This document shows, piece after piece, positions 8,960-16,138 of a DNA stretch of 64,000 nt. The DNA lies in assembly GCF_000723465.1 (NCBI RefSeq), contig NZ_HF545616.1, positions 124,001 through 188,000 of the forward strand, read 5' to 3'. The position numbers were made by a program, and so were the translations under genes. How positions within the stretch are numbered: the stretch's first letter is position 1; every line of letters begins with the position of its first letter. The DNA comes from Ruminococcus bicirculans (ex Wegman et al. 2014). GTDB lineage: Bacteria; Bacillota; Clostridia; Oscillospirales; Ruminococcaceae. The notes below the pieces were generated by a model. That model saw only the letters and a list, made by a program, of their open reading frames with translations, was not told where the DNA came from and did not search any database.

Positions 8960-8972
8960 ATAGATTTTCTAT
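8960..8972 (+). promoter_or_regulatory. Candidate Rrf2 auto-operator (ATAGA-TTT-TCTAT)
   Basis: A perfect 13-bp dyad immediately downstream of the -10 box, at the likely transcription start of the Rrf2 gene. Rrf2-family regulators often repress their own promoters, so autoregulation is inferred. No second copy was found to support the motif. Confidence 0.45.
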
Positions 8973-8998
8973 AGGATTTATGAAAGGATCTGACGCTG

Positions 8999-9433
8999 AT
9001 GAAAATATCCACAAAGGGAAGATATGCACTGAGGCTTATGCTTGACCTTGCTTTACATGAGCAGAGCGGATATGTGCCTATCAAAGCGATCGCTGAAAGA
9101 CAAGACATCAGCGACAAGTATCTTGAACAGATAATATCCATTCTTGCAAGAGCGGGCTTTGTAAAGAGCGTTCGTGGTGCAGGTGGCGGATACAAGCTGG
9201 CAAAAACGCCTGCGGAATACACTGTGGGAATGATACTTCGGCTCACAGAGGGAAGTCTTGCTCCTGTGGCTTGTCTGGAGGGGGAAGAAAATACCTGTCC
9301 ACGTCAGGACAGCTGTGCAACGCTGACGGTATGGAAAAAGCTTTACGGTGCTATAAATGATGTTGTTGACGGCATTACTTTGCAGGACCTTGTAAATCAG
9401 GAAAATGCAAGGATAGATGATTACGTTATTTGA
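8999..9433 (+). CDS. Rrf2/IscR-family transcriptional regulator
   Basis: Winged-helix DNA-binding regulator of 144 residues. It begins MKISTKGRYALRLMLDLA, the standard Rrf2 opening. A recognition helix region (IAERQDISDKYLEQIISILARAGFVKSVRGAGGGYKLA) follows, then three cysteines (ACLEGEENTCPRQDSC, about 92-107) in the spacing used by IscR/NsrR-type members to hold an iron-sulfur cluster. CymR-type members lack them, so cluster sensing is likely here. No isc/suf genes are adjacent, so the targets are unknown. It is a monocistronic unit with a consensus promoter and its own terminator. Confidence 0.9.
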   Translation: MKISTKGRYALRLMLDLALHEQSGYVPIKAIAERQDISDKYLEQIISILARAGFVKSVRGAGGGYKLAKTPAEYTVGMILRLTEGSLAPVACLEGEENTCPRQDSCATLTVWKKLYGAINDVVDGITLQDLVNQENARIDDYVI

Positions 9434-9440
9434 TATTTTG

Positions 9441-9468
9441 TAGGGGCGGGCTTTGCTCGCCCGTTTTT
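9441..9468 (+). terminator. Terminator after the Rrf2 gene (REP-like palindrome)
   Basis: CGGGC-TTTGCTC-GCCCG stem followed by TTTTTTG. It is preceded by TAGGGG, so it resembles the dispersed CCCCTAC-ended palindromes and seems to have been put to use as a terminator. Confidence 0.75.
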
Positions 9469-9476
9469 TGTGCGAT

Positions 9477-9791
9477 TTTAAGCTGTCTGTTTGCAGAATG
9501 GAGTGGTCTTGCCCATGACCGCTCTTTTTTTACGCCTTTTTATCTTCTACCTATAGCACAAAAGAAAGCCTATATGACAGCTTGGTTTTGTGCATAATTG
9601 ATTTTGTCATGTTCTTGTAAAATTATTGTGGGATATGGTATTGCTTTGATGCACAAATGTGATGTTCGGATAGGACTTTTGGATTGTGCAAAAGATACAA
9701 TTTGCGGTGGAAAAAGTGTGAAACTGAGGCATTTGCAAATCATAGTCTGGAGGTATAAAATAAGGATAGAAATTAAATTGGAGTGATAATA
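9477..9791. other. Gene-free leader region before the ECF transporter gene
   Basis: About 310 bases with no credible gene. Near 9688-9715 a weak hairpin (ATTGT...ACAAT) is visible. I could not match the leader to a riboswitch class I know, though ECF S-component genes are often riboswitch-controlled. No clear -35/-10 pair was found. Confidence 0.35.
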
Positions 9792-10343
9792 ATGAGTACA
9801 ACAGTTCAGGTAAAAAATTCAACAAAGCATATTCAGCTTATTTGTGTGACAGGTCTTTTTGCGGCAATGATATATGTTCTTACGGCATGGCTGCACATTC
9901 CTACGGGTGCAGGCTACACACACGCAGGTGACGGACTTATTTATCTTGCGGCTTCAATGCTTCCTACACCTTATGCAATGGCGGCAGGCGCTATCGGAGC
10001 AGGTCTTGCAGACGGACTTTCGGGATTTGTGGTATGGCTCCCTGGAACTATCGTTATAAAGGCGATAACTGCTCTTTGCTTTTCAAGAAAGACAGAGAAG
10101 ATAATCTGCGTGAGAAATCTTCTCGGCATTATCCCTGCACTTGTTATATGCGTGGTATGCTACAGTCTTTATGAGGGAATTTTTATGGCAGGCGGTTTCT
10201 CAAAGAGCGCAATAATTTCGGCTTTCGGTCAGACTCCTGCTTACTGCATACAGGTGCTTGCAAGCTCGATACTTTATATAGTGCTTGGTCTTGGTTTTGA
10301 CAAGGCTGGGCTTAAAAAGAAATTTTCACATTTGTTTGGATAA
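9792..10343 (+). CDS. ECF transporter S component (TIGR04002-like)
   Basis: Membrane substrate-binding subunit of an energy-coupling-factor importer for a vitamin-like substrate. I start it at ATG 9792 (GGAG 9 bases upstream) rather than the in-frame GTG at 9783, giving 183 residues. There are about five hydrophobic segments. The loop YTHAGDGLIYLAASMLPTPYAMAAGAIGAGLADG, with glycine/alanine-rich helices and an acidic residue, is typical of S components. No ECF ATPase or T component is nearby, so it would share a common module encoded elsewhere. The substrate cannot be told from sequence. Confidence 0.8.
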   Translation: MSTTVQVKNSTKHIQLICVTGLFAAMIYVLTAWLHIPTGAGYTHAGDGLIYLAASMLPTPYAMAAGAIGAGLADGLSGFVVWLPGTIVIKAITALCFSRKTEKIICVRNLLGIIPALVICVVCYSLYEGIFMAGGFSKSAIISAFGQTPAYCIQVLASSILYIVLGLGFDKAGLKKKFSHLFG

Positions 10344-10373
10344 TTTATTGGCATAAAAGCGTGATAAGCAAAG

Positions 10374-10397
10374 TGGACGACATCAGGTCGTCCCTAC
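10374..10397. repeat. REP-like palindrome GGACGAC-ATCAG-GTCGTCC + CTACG
   Basis: Short palindrome followed by CTAC, the same design as the elements at 4426, 17507, 17594 and 20296. It sits between the convergent ECF and PRTase genes. Confidence 0.65.
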
Positions 10398-10414
10398 GCA
10401 TTTTGGCAAAAGAA

Positions 10415-10446
10415 AAAGGGGCGGAAGTCAAATTCCGTCCCTTTAA
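10415..10446. terminator. Bidirectional terminator between ECF and PRTase genes
   Basis: AAAGGGGCGGAA pairs with TTCCGTCCCTTT (one G-T pair). On the minus strand it is followed by TTTTTCTTTT and on the plus strand by a weaker T-rich run. Confidence 0.8.
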
Positions 10447-10476
10447 CGTTATTTTTATGGAGAATGAAGTTACAAG

Positions 10477-11106
10477 CTATATCTTTGAATAGCCGAAGCT
10501 GTTTACCAAAGCGTCGACCTTCTGTCCTGATTTGCACATTGGGCATTCTGATGATGTATATGTCATGTAATCAGGCAGATCCTTTTCTGTGAAAAGGGCG
10601 TGGATAGCAGTGCCGTTGTTCTCTTTGATAGCGGAGAATATGGAAGCTATTCCTACAAGGTTGCCGTTATAGTATTTCAGACAGTCCATTGCTCTGTTTA
10701 TGCTCTTTCCAGTTGAAACGGAAGCGATAAGCAGAAGCACCTGCTTGCCCCATATCTTCTTCTGAGTGTTATCTCTGAATATCATCTGATTTACAGCGTT
10801 TAGCTCAGGTGTTACTACATTTACGTCTGCACCGCTGTTTATGCCGCTTTCGCCAAGGCTTTCAGCGAGAAAGGCACCGATGATCTCTGTGCCTTCAAGA
10901 CATATGATAGTGTCGATATGTGTTGAAACATAGGTGGCTGCCAATGCCTTTGCGGCTTCCTTTGCCATTTTATAACCAGTTTTAAGAGATGTTATATCTA
11001 CATAATAATTGATATGCGAGTGGTTAGTTGCATAGTGACCCGGTATAACGCCTATCTGTATCTTGCTGTTGCCTGCTGCCTGTATAATTTGCATACGTTC
11101 TTCCAA
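10477..11106 (-). CDS. Phosphoribosyltransferase-like protein (orotate PRTase-related), TTG start
   Basis: It has 209 residues. The overall order is that of type I phosphoribosyltransferases: helical N-terminus, IDTIICLEGTEIIGAFLAE (about 85-105), and a PRPP-loop equivalent QVLLLIASVSTGKSINRAMD (about 121-140). The two acidic residues usual in that loop are replaced by Ala-Ser, so catalysis may be lost or changed. The C-terminus has SSECPMCKSGQKVD, a Cys-x2-Cys knuckle not found in ordinary orotate PRTases. The TTG start follows AAGGAGGT with ideal spacing and lies after a consensus promoter (11157-11185). It may be a regulatory or divergent enzyme; the function is open. Confidence 0.7.
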   Translation of the reverse strand: MEERMQIIQAAGNSKIQIGVIPGHYATNHSHINYYVDITSLKTGYKMAKEAAKALAATYVSTHIDTIICLEGTEIIGAFLAESLGESGINSGADVNVVTPELNAVNQMIFRDNTQKKIWGKQVLLLIASVSTGKSINRAMDCLKYYNGNLVGIASIFSAIKENNGTAIHALFTEKDLPDYMTYTSSECPMCKSGQKVDALVNSFGYSKI

Positions 11107-11156
11107 AATAAAGACCTCCTTACAAGTAAAGTGTGAACAGTATGTTGCTATTCGTT

Positions 11157-11185
11157 ATTATATCACATATGAACAAGATTTTCAA
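11157..11185 (-). promoter_or_regulatory. Promoter of the PRTase-like gene
   Basis: Minus strand TTGAAA (11185-11180), 17-bp spacer, TATAAT (11162-11157). Confidence 0.8.
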
Positions 11186-11335
11186 TGCTATTTTTGATGA
11201 ATTTTGCTATATATTTTTGTGACAATACACAATTAATAAACTGATAAATCAAAATTTACAGCGATTTATTTGTAATCCGTGAGGTGTTGTGTATATTGTT
11301 GTGTAAACTAATGTATGATTTGTACAAAATTCTGC

Positions 11336-11364
11336 TTGTAATTTTATTGGAAAATGTGTATAAT
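11336..11364 (+). promoter_or_regulatory. Promoter of the small membrane protein gene
   Basis: TTGTAA (11336-11341), 17-bp spacer, TATAAT (11359-11364). About 75 bases separate it from the start codon at 11443. Confidence 0.6.
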
Positions 11365-11442
11365 TGAATGAGGAAAACTTTAAGCAGCTCTGTGATAAAG
11401 CTTTGCTGTTGATAAATGGCGTATCGGAGGAGGTCTTTTTAT

Positions 11443-11718
11443 ATGAGGACGAGAAAGCTTTTGTCGGGGCTTGGGGCGACTGTGATGTCGCTTATGATGA
11501 TAATACCGTGGGCGGTGTATGCGGACAGCCCTCAGGTGGAGGACAGCTCCATTGTGACGGAAAGCTCTGCGGCGGAGGCTATGGCGGAGCAGGAGGTTAT
11601 CAAGGCGCAGAAAAACTCCACCCAGAACACTGAGACCGATTGGGTGCTTTTCGGCTGTATCGGCGGCGGTGCGGTGGTAGTGCTTATAATGATAGGGCTT
11701 ATGGCTAAGAAAAAATAA
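11443..11718 (+). CDS. Small exported membrane protein, unknown function
   Basis: It has 91 residues from ATG 11443, which is preceded by CGGAGGAGGT, a very strong ribosome site. An N-terminal signal peptide (MRTRKLLSGLGATVMSLMMI... ending AVYA-DSP near residue 25) leads to a short acidic, Ser/Glu/Ala-rich stretch. A single C-terminal membrane helix (WVLFGCIGGGAVVVLIMIGL) ends in AKKK. The layout suggests an outside-facing peptide anchored by its C-terminus. It lies just before the exporter operon but has its own promoter and terminator. I recognise no family. Confidence 0.7.
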   Translation: MRTRKLLSGLGATVMSLMMIIPWAVYADSPQVEDSSIVTESSAAEAMAEQEVIKAQKNSTQNTETDWVLFGCIGGGAVVVLIMIGLMAKKK

Positions 11719-11727
11719 TACATATTA

Positions 11728-11753
11728 GGGCGGCGTGGGCTGCCCTTTTTTTG
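11728..11753 (+). terminator. Terminator after the small membrane protein gene
   Basis: GGGCGGC/GGCTGCCC stem followed by TTTTTTTG. Confidence 0.7.
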
Positions 11754-11935
11754 TTGGGGTGATTTGTTACAATCTGTATTGGTGAATGCTGTTTGCACCG
11801 AGAGTGTTTAAAAACATCAGGTGCCTCTGCGGGATAGTACGAGAAATTTTTTTTGTTTGCAACTTTTTTTGTTATTGCACGTCTTTATAGATGAGGGAAA
11901 TTCTTATGAGTTTCTTAAAACAACGTCTTTTTTTA

Positions 11936-11963
11936 TTGACTTGTATTCTTTTTATGGTATAAT
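11936..11963 (+). promoter_or_regulatory. Promoter of the two-adaptor exporter operon
   Basis: TTGACT (11936-11941), 16-bp spacer, TATAAT (11958-11963). The untranslated leader to the first ATG (12135) would be about 165 bases. Confidence 0.8.
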
Positions 11964-12064
11964 GTATACATAAAAACAGATAAGAACAAAAGACAACAGG
12001 ACAGCAAGATAACAAAGAATAATACGCTCATGCTATACCCTTATGGGGAGAGTGGGGCTGTTTT

Positions 12065-12097
12065 ATCCGTCTGGCTGCTGTCAGGCGGATTTTTTTT
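12065..12097 (+). terminator. Intrinsic terminator inside the exporter leader (putative attenuator)
   Basis: ATCCGTCTG pairs with CAGGCGGAT (loop of 8 bases, one G-T pair) and is followed by seven T. It sits between the promoter at 11936-11963 and the first gene at 12135, so it should stop transcription unless overridden. A conditional attenuator is inferred. I could not assign the upstream leader to a known riboswitch. Confidence 0.7.
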
Positions 12098-12134
12098 ATG
12101 CTGTTTTGAAAAAATCACAAACGGAGGTATTGCA

Positions 12135-13580
12135 ATGACCACGAAAAAAAGGATATGCACTGTTATAATAGTGCTTGTTATCGTCTGCGCAGTGTGTGTG
12201 GGAGGCTTTTTCGTATGGAAAAAGACCGGCAAGGGAGGCTCAAAAAGCTCACAGAAGGTATATGTGCAGAAGGTATCGTCGCTTAACACAGTGTCGGACT
12301 TCAAGCTTTCTAATTGCTCGTTTTTGGGCGTTGTTGAGGCGCAGGAGTCTGTGGACGTAAAGTATGACAGCTCAAAGACGGTGGACGAGATACTTGTTAA
12401 GGACGGTGACTCTGTTAAAAAGGGTGACAAGCTTCTTACATATGACGTTGAGGCTATAAACCTTCAGCTTGAGCAGGCTAAGCTTGAGGTCGAGAGGCTT
12501 CAGAACGAGATAACCTCAAACAAGAGCCAGATAGCTGAGCTTGAAAAGGAAAAGAAAAACGTTGATCAGGACGCCGCTGTGTCATACACGACACAGATAC
12601 TTTCTTTGCAGAGCGACATCGCCAAGAACGAATATGACATAAAGGCTAAAAACGTTGAGATCAAAAAGCTGGAGGTTTCCACAAAGAACGCATACGTCAC
12701 CGCTTCTATTGACGGAACTGTTAAGAACGTCAAGACGGTGGACAAGCTTCAGGAGGACGGCGGTGACGTTATAATGCAGATAACAGAAGAGGGCGACTAC
12801 AGAATAAAGGGCAGATTCAACGAGCAGAACAGCACTGACATCATGCAGGGCGTTTCTGTTATCGTAAAGTCAAGGCTTGATGATTCCACTTGGAAGGGCG
12901 AGATAACTTCTGTTGACACAAGTCCGCAGAAAAATTCTGACGATATGTACATGTACAGCTACGGTTCAAGCGATGAGATGAGCCAGTCTTCAAACTATGC
13001 TTTCTATGTTAAGCCTGAGAGCTTTGACGGACTTATGCTCGGTCAGCACGTTCTTATCGAGATAGACAACGGACAGGACACTTCTATAAACAAGACGGGC
13101 ATATGGCTCTATTCCGACTTTATCTGCAAGGACGGCAAAAAGAACTACGTCTGGGCTAAGAACGAGGACGGAAAGATAGAAAAGAGATATGTTGAAATAG
13201 GTCAGAAGGACGAGGATAACGGTGACTGCGAGATAAAATCAGGTCTTGAAAAAGGCGATTATATCGCATACCCTGACAAGTCTATCGAGGAGGGCATGAC
13301 GGCTACCACAAATGAGGCTGACGTGTCTGTTCCGCCTAATGACCTTGACCCGAACGACAACACGGACGGTGACGATAATATCGAGGGCGGTGACGAGGAC
13401 ATCGTTTATGACGGAAGCGATGAGGACGGCATGGCTATAGACGAGGATATGCTTGCAAGCATGACGGACGAGGAGATAGAAGAATACTTCAACAAGCTTT
13501 ACGGTGAAGAGGAAAATGCAGAAAATGCAGACGGTGAGAATGCCGACGCTGCTGATGCTGACGCAGCTTTCGCTGAATAA
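12135..13580 (+). CDS. HlyD/MacA-like membrane fusion (adaptor) protein 1
   Basis: Adaptor subunit of an ABC exporter, anchored by one N-terminal membrane helix (KRICTVIIVLVIVCAVCVGG) with the body outside the membrane. I start it at ATG 12135 (ACGGAGG upstream), giving 481 residues; the open frame continues back to 12030 but crosses the leader hairpin. It has a lipoyl/barrel-sandwich half (VDEILVKDGDSVKKGDKLLTYD), a helical hairpin (about 105-180, LQLEQAKLEVERLQNEI), the second lipoyl half (AYVTASIDGTVKNVK) and a beta-barrel. A strongly acidic, low-complexity tail covers about the last 85 residues. It is the first gene of a four-gene operon. Confidence 0.85.
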   Translation: MTTKKRICTVIIVLVIVCAVCVGGFFVWKKTGKGGSKSSQKVYVQKVSSLNTVSDFKLSNCSFLGVVEAQESVDVKYDSSKTVDEILVKDGDSVKKGDKLLTYDVEAINLQLEQAKLEVERLQNEITSNKSQIAELEKEKKNVDQDAAVSYTTQILSLQSDIAKNEYDIKAKNVEIKKLEVSTKNAYVTASIDGTVKNVKTVDKLQEDGGDVIMQITEEGDYRIKGRFNEQNSTDIMQGVSVIVKSRLDDSTWKGEITSVDTSPQKNSDDMYMYSYGSSDEMSQSSNYAFYVKPESFDGLMLGQHVLIEIDNGQDTSINKTGIWLYSDFICKDGKKNYVWAKNEDGKIEKRYVEIGQKDEDNGDCEIKSGLEKGDYIAYPDKSIEEGMTATTNEADVSVPPNDLDPNDNTDGDDNIEGGDEDIVYDGSDEDGMAIDEDMLASMTDEEIEEYFNKLYGEEENAENADGENADAADADAAFAE

Positions 13581-13592
13581 GGAGGGCTTGCA

Positions 13593-14279
13593 ATGGTATT
13601 TGAACTGAAAAATATCTACAAGGATTATTTGCAGGGCAAGGAAGCTGTGCCTGTGCTTAAGGATATTTCCCTTGAGGTCTCAGAGGGGGAATATGTGGCG
13701 ATAATGGGTCCGTCAGGCTCGGGAAAGTCTACGCTCATGAACATTATAGGCTGTCTTGACAAGCAGACAAAGGGAAGCTTTGTTTTTGACGGCTGTGACA
13801 TTATGCAGGCAAAGGATAGAAAGCTTTCGGAGATAAGAAACAAGAAGATAGGTTTTGTATTTCAGAACTTTAATCTGCTCCCAAGACAATCAGCACTTGA
13901 AAATGTGGAGCTTCCGCTGCTTTATGCGGGGGTAGGCAAAAGAGAAAGACGTCAGAGAGCAAAGGCGGCTCTTGAAAAGGTGGGGCTTGCACAGAGAATG
14001 ATGTTCAAGCCTACTCAGCTTTCAGGCGGTCAGAAGCAGAGGGTGGCTATTGCAAGGGCGATAGTCAACAATCCAAAGCTTCTTCTTGCAGACGAACCCA
14101 CAGGCGCTCTTGACACAAAGTCGGGCGATCAGGTAATGGAGCTTTTCAAGGAGCTTAATGACGACGGTGTTACTATCGTTATGATAACACACGAGCCTGA
14201 CATTGCAAGATGTGCAAAGAGGATAATGTATATTCGTGACGGCGAGCTTCATGGAGAAAAGGCAGGTGAGCAGGAATGA
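13593..14279 (+). CDS. ABC transporter ATP-binding protein (MacB/LolD-type)
   Basis: Cytoplasmic ATPase of 228 residues that drives the adjacent FtsX-type permease. It has Walker A GPSGSGKST (about 37-45), Q-loop FVFQNFNLLP, signature LSGGQKQRVAIARAI, Walker B LLADEPTGALD and H-loop VTIVMITHEPD. This is the standard composition of the MacB/LolD/FtsE group, which works mechanically on extracellular adaptors or substrates rather than moving solutes through a pore. It starts 12 bases after adaptor 1 and overlaps adaptor 2 by 4 bases (ATGA). Confidence 0.95.
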   Translation: MVFELKNIYKDYLQGKEAVPVLKDISLEVSEGEYVAIMGPSGSGKSTLMNIIGCLDKQTKGSFVFDGCDIMQAKDRKLSEIRNKKIGFVFQNFNLLPRQSALENVELPLLYAGVGKRERRQRAKAALEKVGLAQRMMFKPTQLSGGQKQRVAIARAIVNNPKLLLADEPTGALDTKSGDQVMELFKELNDDGVTIVMITHEPDIARCAKRIMYIRDGELHGEKAGEQE

Positions 14280-16123
14280 AAAAGGTAATAATAACACTCC
14301 TGTGCATAGCTATCCTCGGCGGAGGCGGATATGCGGGAGCAATGAAATATAAGAAAAATCAGGACAAGAAAACTGTTGTGGCGGTAGTTCCTGTTGACCT
14401 TATGGCGGAAACTGCGGATGCGTACGAGTGGGACAGCTCGGCGAACATGGATGGGCAGATAGTTTCTGCCAACGCTCAGAGAATTACTCTTGACAACGAG
14501 AAGCTTGTTAAAAAGGTGTTTGTGAAAAAGGGCGACACTGTGAAAAAGGGCGACACTATACTTGAATATGACATGACGGTGGTGGAGCTGGAGCTTTCAC
14601 AGAAAGAAAATCAGGTAAAGGTCTGCGAGCAGAACATCAAAATGGCTGAAAAGGAGCTTGCTAAATATAAGCTTTTAAAGCCTTCTGAGGACGCACCGCA
14701 AGAGCCTGACGATCCAGAGCCTGAGCCGGAACCAGAGCCGGAACCAGACCCAGAGCCAACTCCAGATCCTGAGCCAACTCCTGAGCCTATGGAAACTGTG
14801 GACGTTGTAAAGGCTGTTTTCCAGACGAAAAATGCAGGCACAAAGGACGATCCTTACATTATAAACTGCAACAGGAACACAAAGGTATCCAGAGCGTTTC
14901 TTGATAGGATAAAGACAACGGGGGCTTATGCGGAGCTTTGCGTTTATGATGATAACTCAAACTTTATATACAAGTGGATAGTCAACCGTGAAACAATTGG
15001 CAAAAAGGCTCTTGCAGACTGGACAGTTTCACAGGGGATAACTGAGGATAAGGAAAGCGGTACGCTTTCTCTTGACACTTCTGTGGAGCAGTTCGGCAAG
15101 TTCTCTATCGTTGTGCCTGCAGGCTCAGACCGCAGTGATGACAGTGCTGACGACAGCGATGATACTGATGATACCGACAATGGCGGTGATGTGGATATAT
15201 CTGATAACGGTGATCATGATGATAATGACGCTGGCATAGATGTCACTCCTGCTGACCCGTCACAGACGGACGGTACAAATTCAGGCTCTGAGGACTATAT
15301 GCACAGCCGTGCAGAGATAAAGAAAATGATATCAGAAAAAGAGGACGAGATAAAGAGCTTAAAGCTTAACCTTAAGTCTGCAAAGCTTGACTACAATGAC
15401 GCTTTGAAGAAAAAGACAGACGGCAAGGTAGTGGCTAATATCGACGGAGTCGTTAAGAAGATAGGCACTGTAGGCGACGCTGCCGCAGAGGGTGATAATT
15501 CGGACGATGGTGACGACAAAGACGATATGGACATTACGGACAGCAGCATGGACTACAGTGGTGACAGCTCTGATGATGACGTTTTCGCAATAATCGAGGG
15601 CGAGGGCGGAGTTTCCGTTACTTTTAGTGTGGGCGAGCTTAATCTTGACAGAGCGGCTGTGGGAAACACTGTTATGGTGAACTCATACAACACGGGAATG
15701 AGCATTGACGCTGAGATAACAAAGATAAGCAGCGAGCCTACGTCATACTCGACAAACAACTGGGGTGACAATCCTAACAGCTCCACCTACACTATAGAAG
15801 CTAAGCTCAGCGACAGCACGGATTTCAACGTGGGCGACTGGGTAGGCGTTTCATTTGTGAATGACACCACGACCAGTGATAGCGTTTATCTGCCTATACA
15901 TTATGTAAGGCAGGAAAACGGAAACTACTATATAATGAAAGCCGACAAGGACGGCAGACTTGTGAAAAGCTACATAAAAACAGGCAAGATAATGTATGGC
16001 ACTAATATCGAGGTCAAGGGCGGACTTTCTATGAAAGATAAGATATGCTTCCCATACGGCAAGGACGTCAAAGAGGGCGTAAGGACAAAGGAGACCGACA
16101 AAGTCCTTTATCCTGAGTATTAA
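14276..16123 (+). CDS. HlyD/MacA-like adaptor protein 2 with a large hairpin-tip insertion
   Basis: It has 615 residues, much longer than the usual 350-420 of the family. An N-terminal membrane helix (3-22) is followed by a lipoyl half (KKVFVKKGDTVKKGDTILEYD, about 79-99) and the first helix of a coiled-coil hairpin (100-134). About 200 foreign residues (about 137-343) come next: a Pro-Glu/Pro-Asp repeat spacer, a small folded-looking domain (about 174-282, VDVVKAVFQTKN... to FSIVVPAG) and an Asp/Ser-rich acidic linker. The second hairpin helix (344-380) and second lipoyl half (KVVANIDGVVKKIG) resume, then a barrel domain. It overlaps the ATPase gene by 4 bases. Confidence 0.85.
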   Translation: MKKVIITLLCIAILGGGGYAGAMKYKKNQDKKTVVAVVPVDLMAETADAYEWDSSANMDGQIVSANAQRITLDNEKLVKKVFVKKGDTVKKGDTILEYDMTVVELELSQKENQVKVCEQNIKMAEKELAKYKLLKPSEDAPQEPDDPEPEPEPEPEPDPEPTPDPEPTPEPMETVDVVKAVFQTKNAGTKDDPYIINCNRNTKVSRAFLDRIKTTGAYAELCVYDDNSNFIYKWIVNRETIGKKALADWTVSQGITEDKESGTLSLDTSVEQFGKFSIVVPAGSDRSDDSADDSDDTDDTDNGGDVDISDNGDHDDNDAGIDVTPADPSQTDGTNSGSEDYMHSRAEIKKMISEKEDEIKSLKLNLKSAKLDYNDALKKKTDGKVVANIDGVVKKIGTVGDAAAEGDNSDDGDDKDDMDITDSSMDYSGDSSDDDVFAIIEGEGGVSVTFSVGELNLDRAAVGNTVMVNSYNTGMSIDAEITKISSEPTSYSTNNWGDNPNSSTYTIEAKLSDSTDFNVGDWVGVSFVNDTTTSDSVYLPIHYVRQENGNYYIMKADKDGRLVKSYIKTGKIMYGTNIEVKGGLSMKDKICFPYGKDVKEGVRTKETDKVLYPEY

Positions 16124-16138
16124 AAGGGGGCGGATAAT

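Noticed and set aside
9477-9791. Riboswitch before the ECF S component
   Set aside because: I could not find the conserved core of any class I know, such as TPP, FMN, cobalamin, THF or preQ1. Only weak hairpins are visible.
11364-11633. ORF starting MNEENFKQLC overlapping the small membrane protein gene
   Set aside because: It begins at the -10 box of the promoter and has no ribosome site. The overlapping 11443 frame has a strong site, signal peptide and membrane helix.
12030-12134. Longer adaptor 1 starting MLYPYGESGAVL
   Set aside because: No ribosome site, crosses an intrinsic terminator, and the ATG at 12135 has ACGGAGG at the right distance followed by the expected membrane helix. Kept only as a possible leader-peptide idea.
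14700-14800. PE/PD repeat as a sequencing artefact or tandem repeat locus
   Set aside because: Codons for Glu and Pro vary (GAG/GAA, CCT/CCA/CCG) and the frame stays open, so it is a real low-complexity protein spacer.
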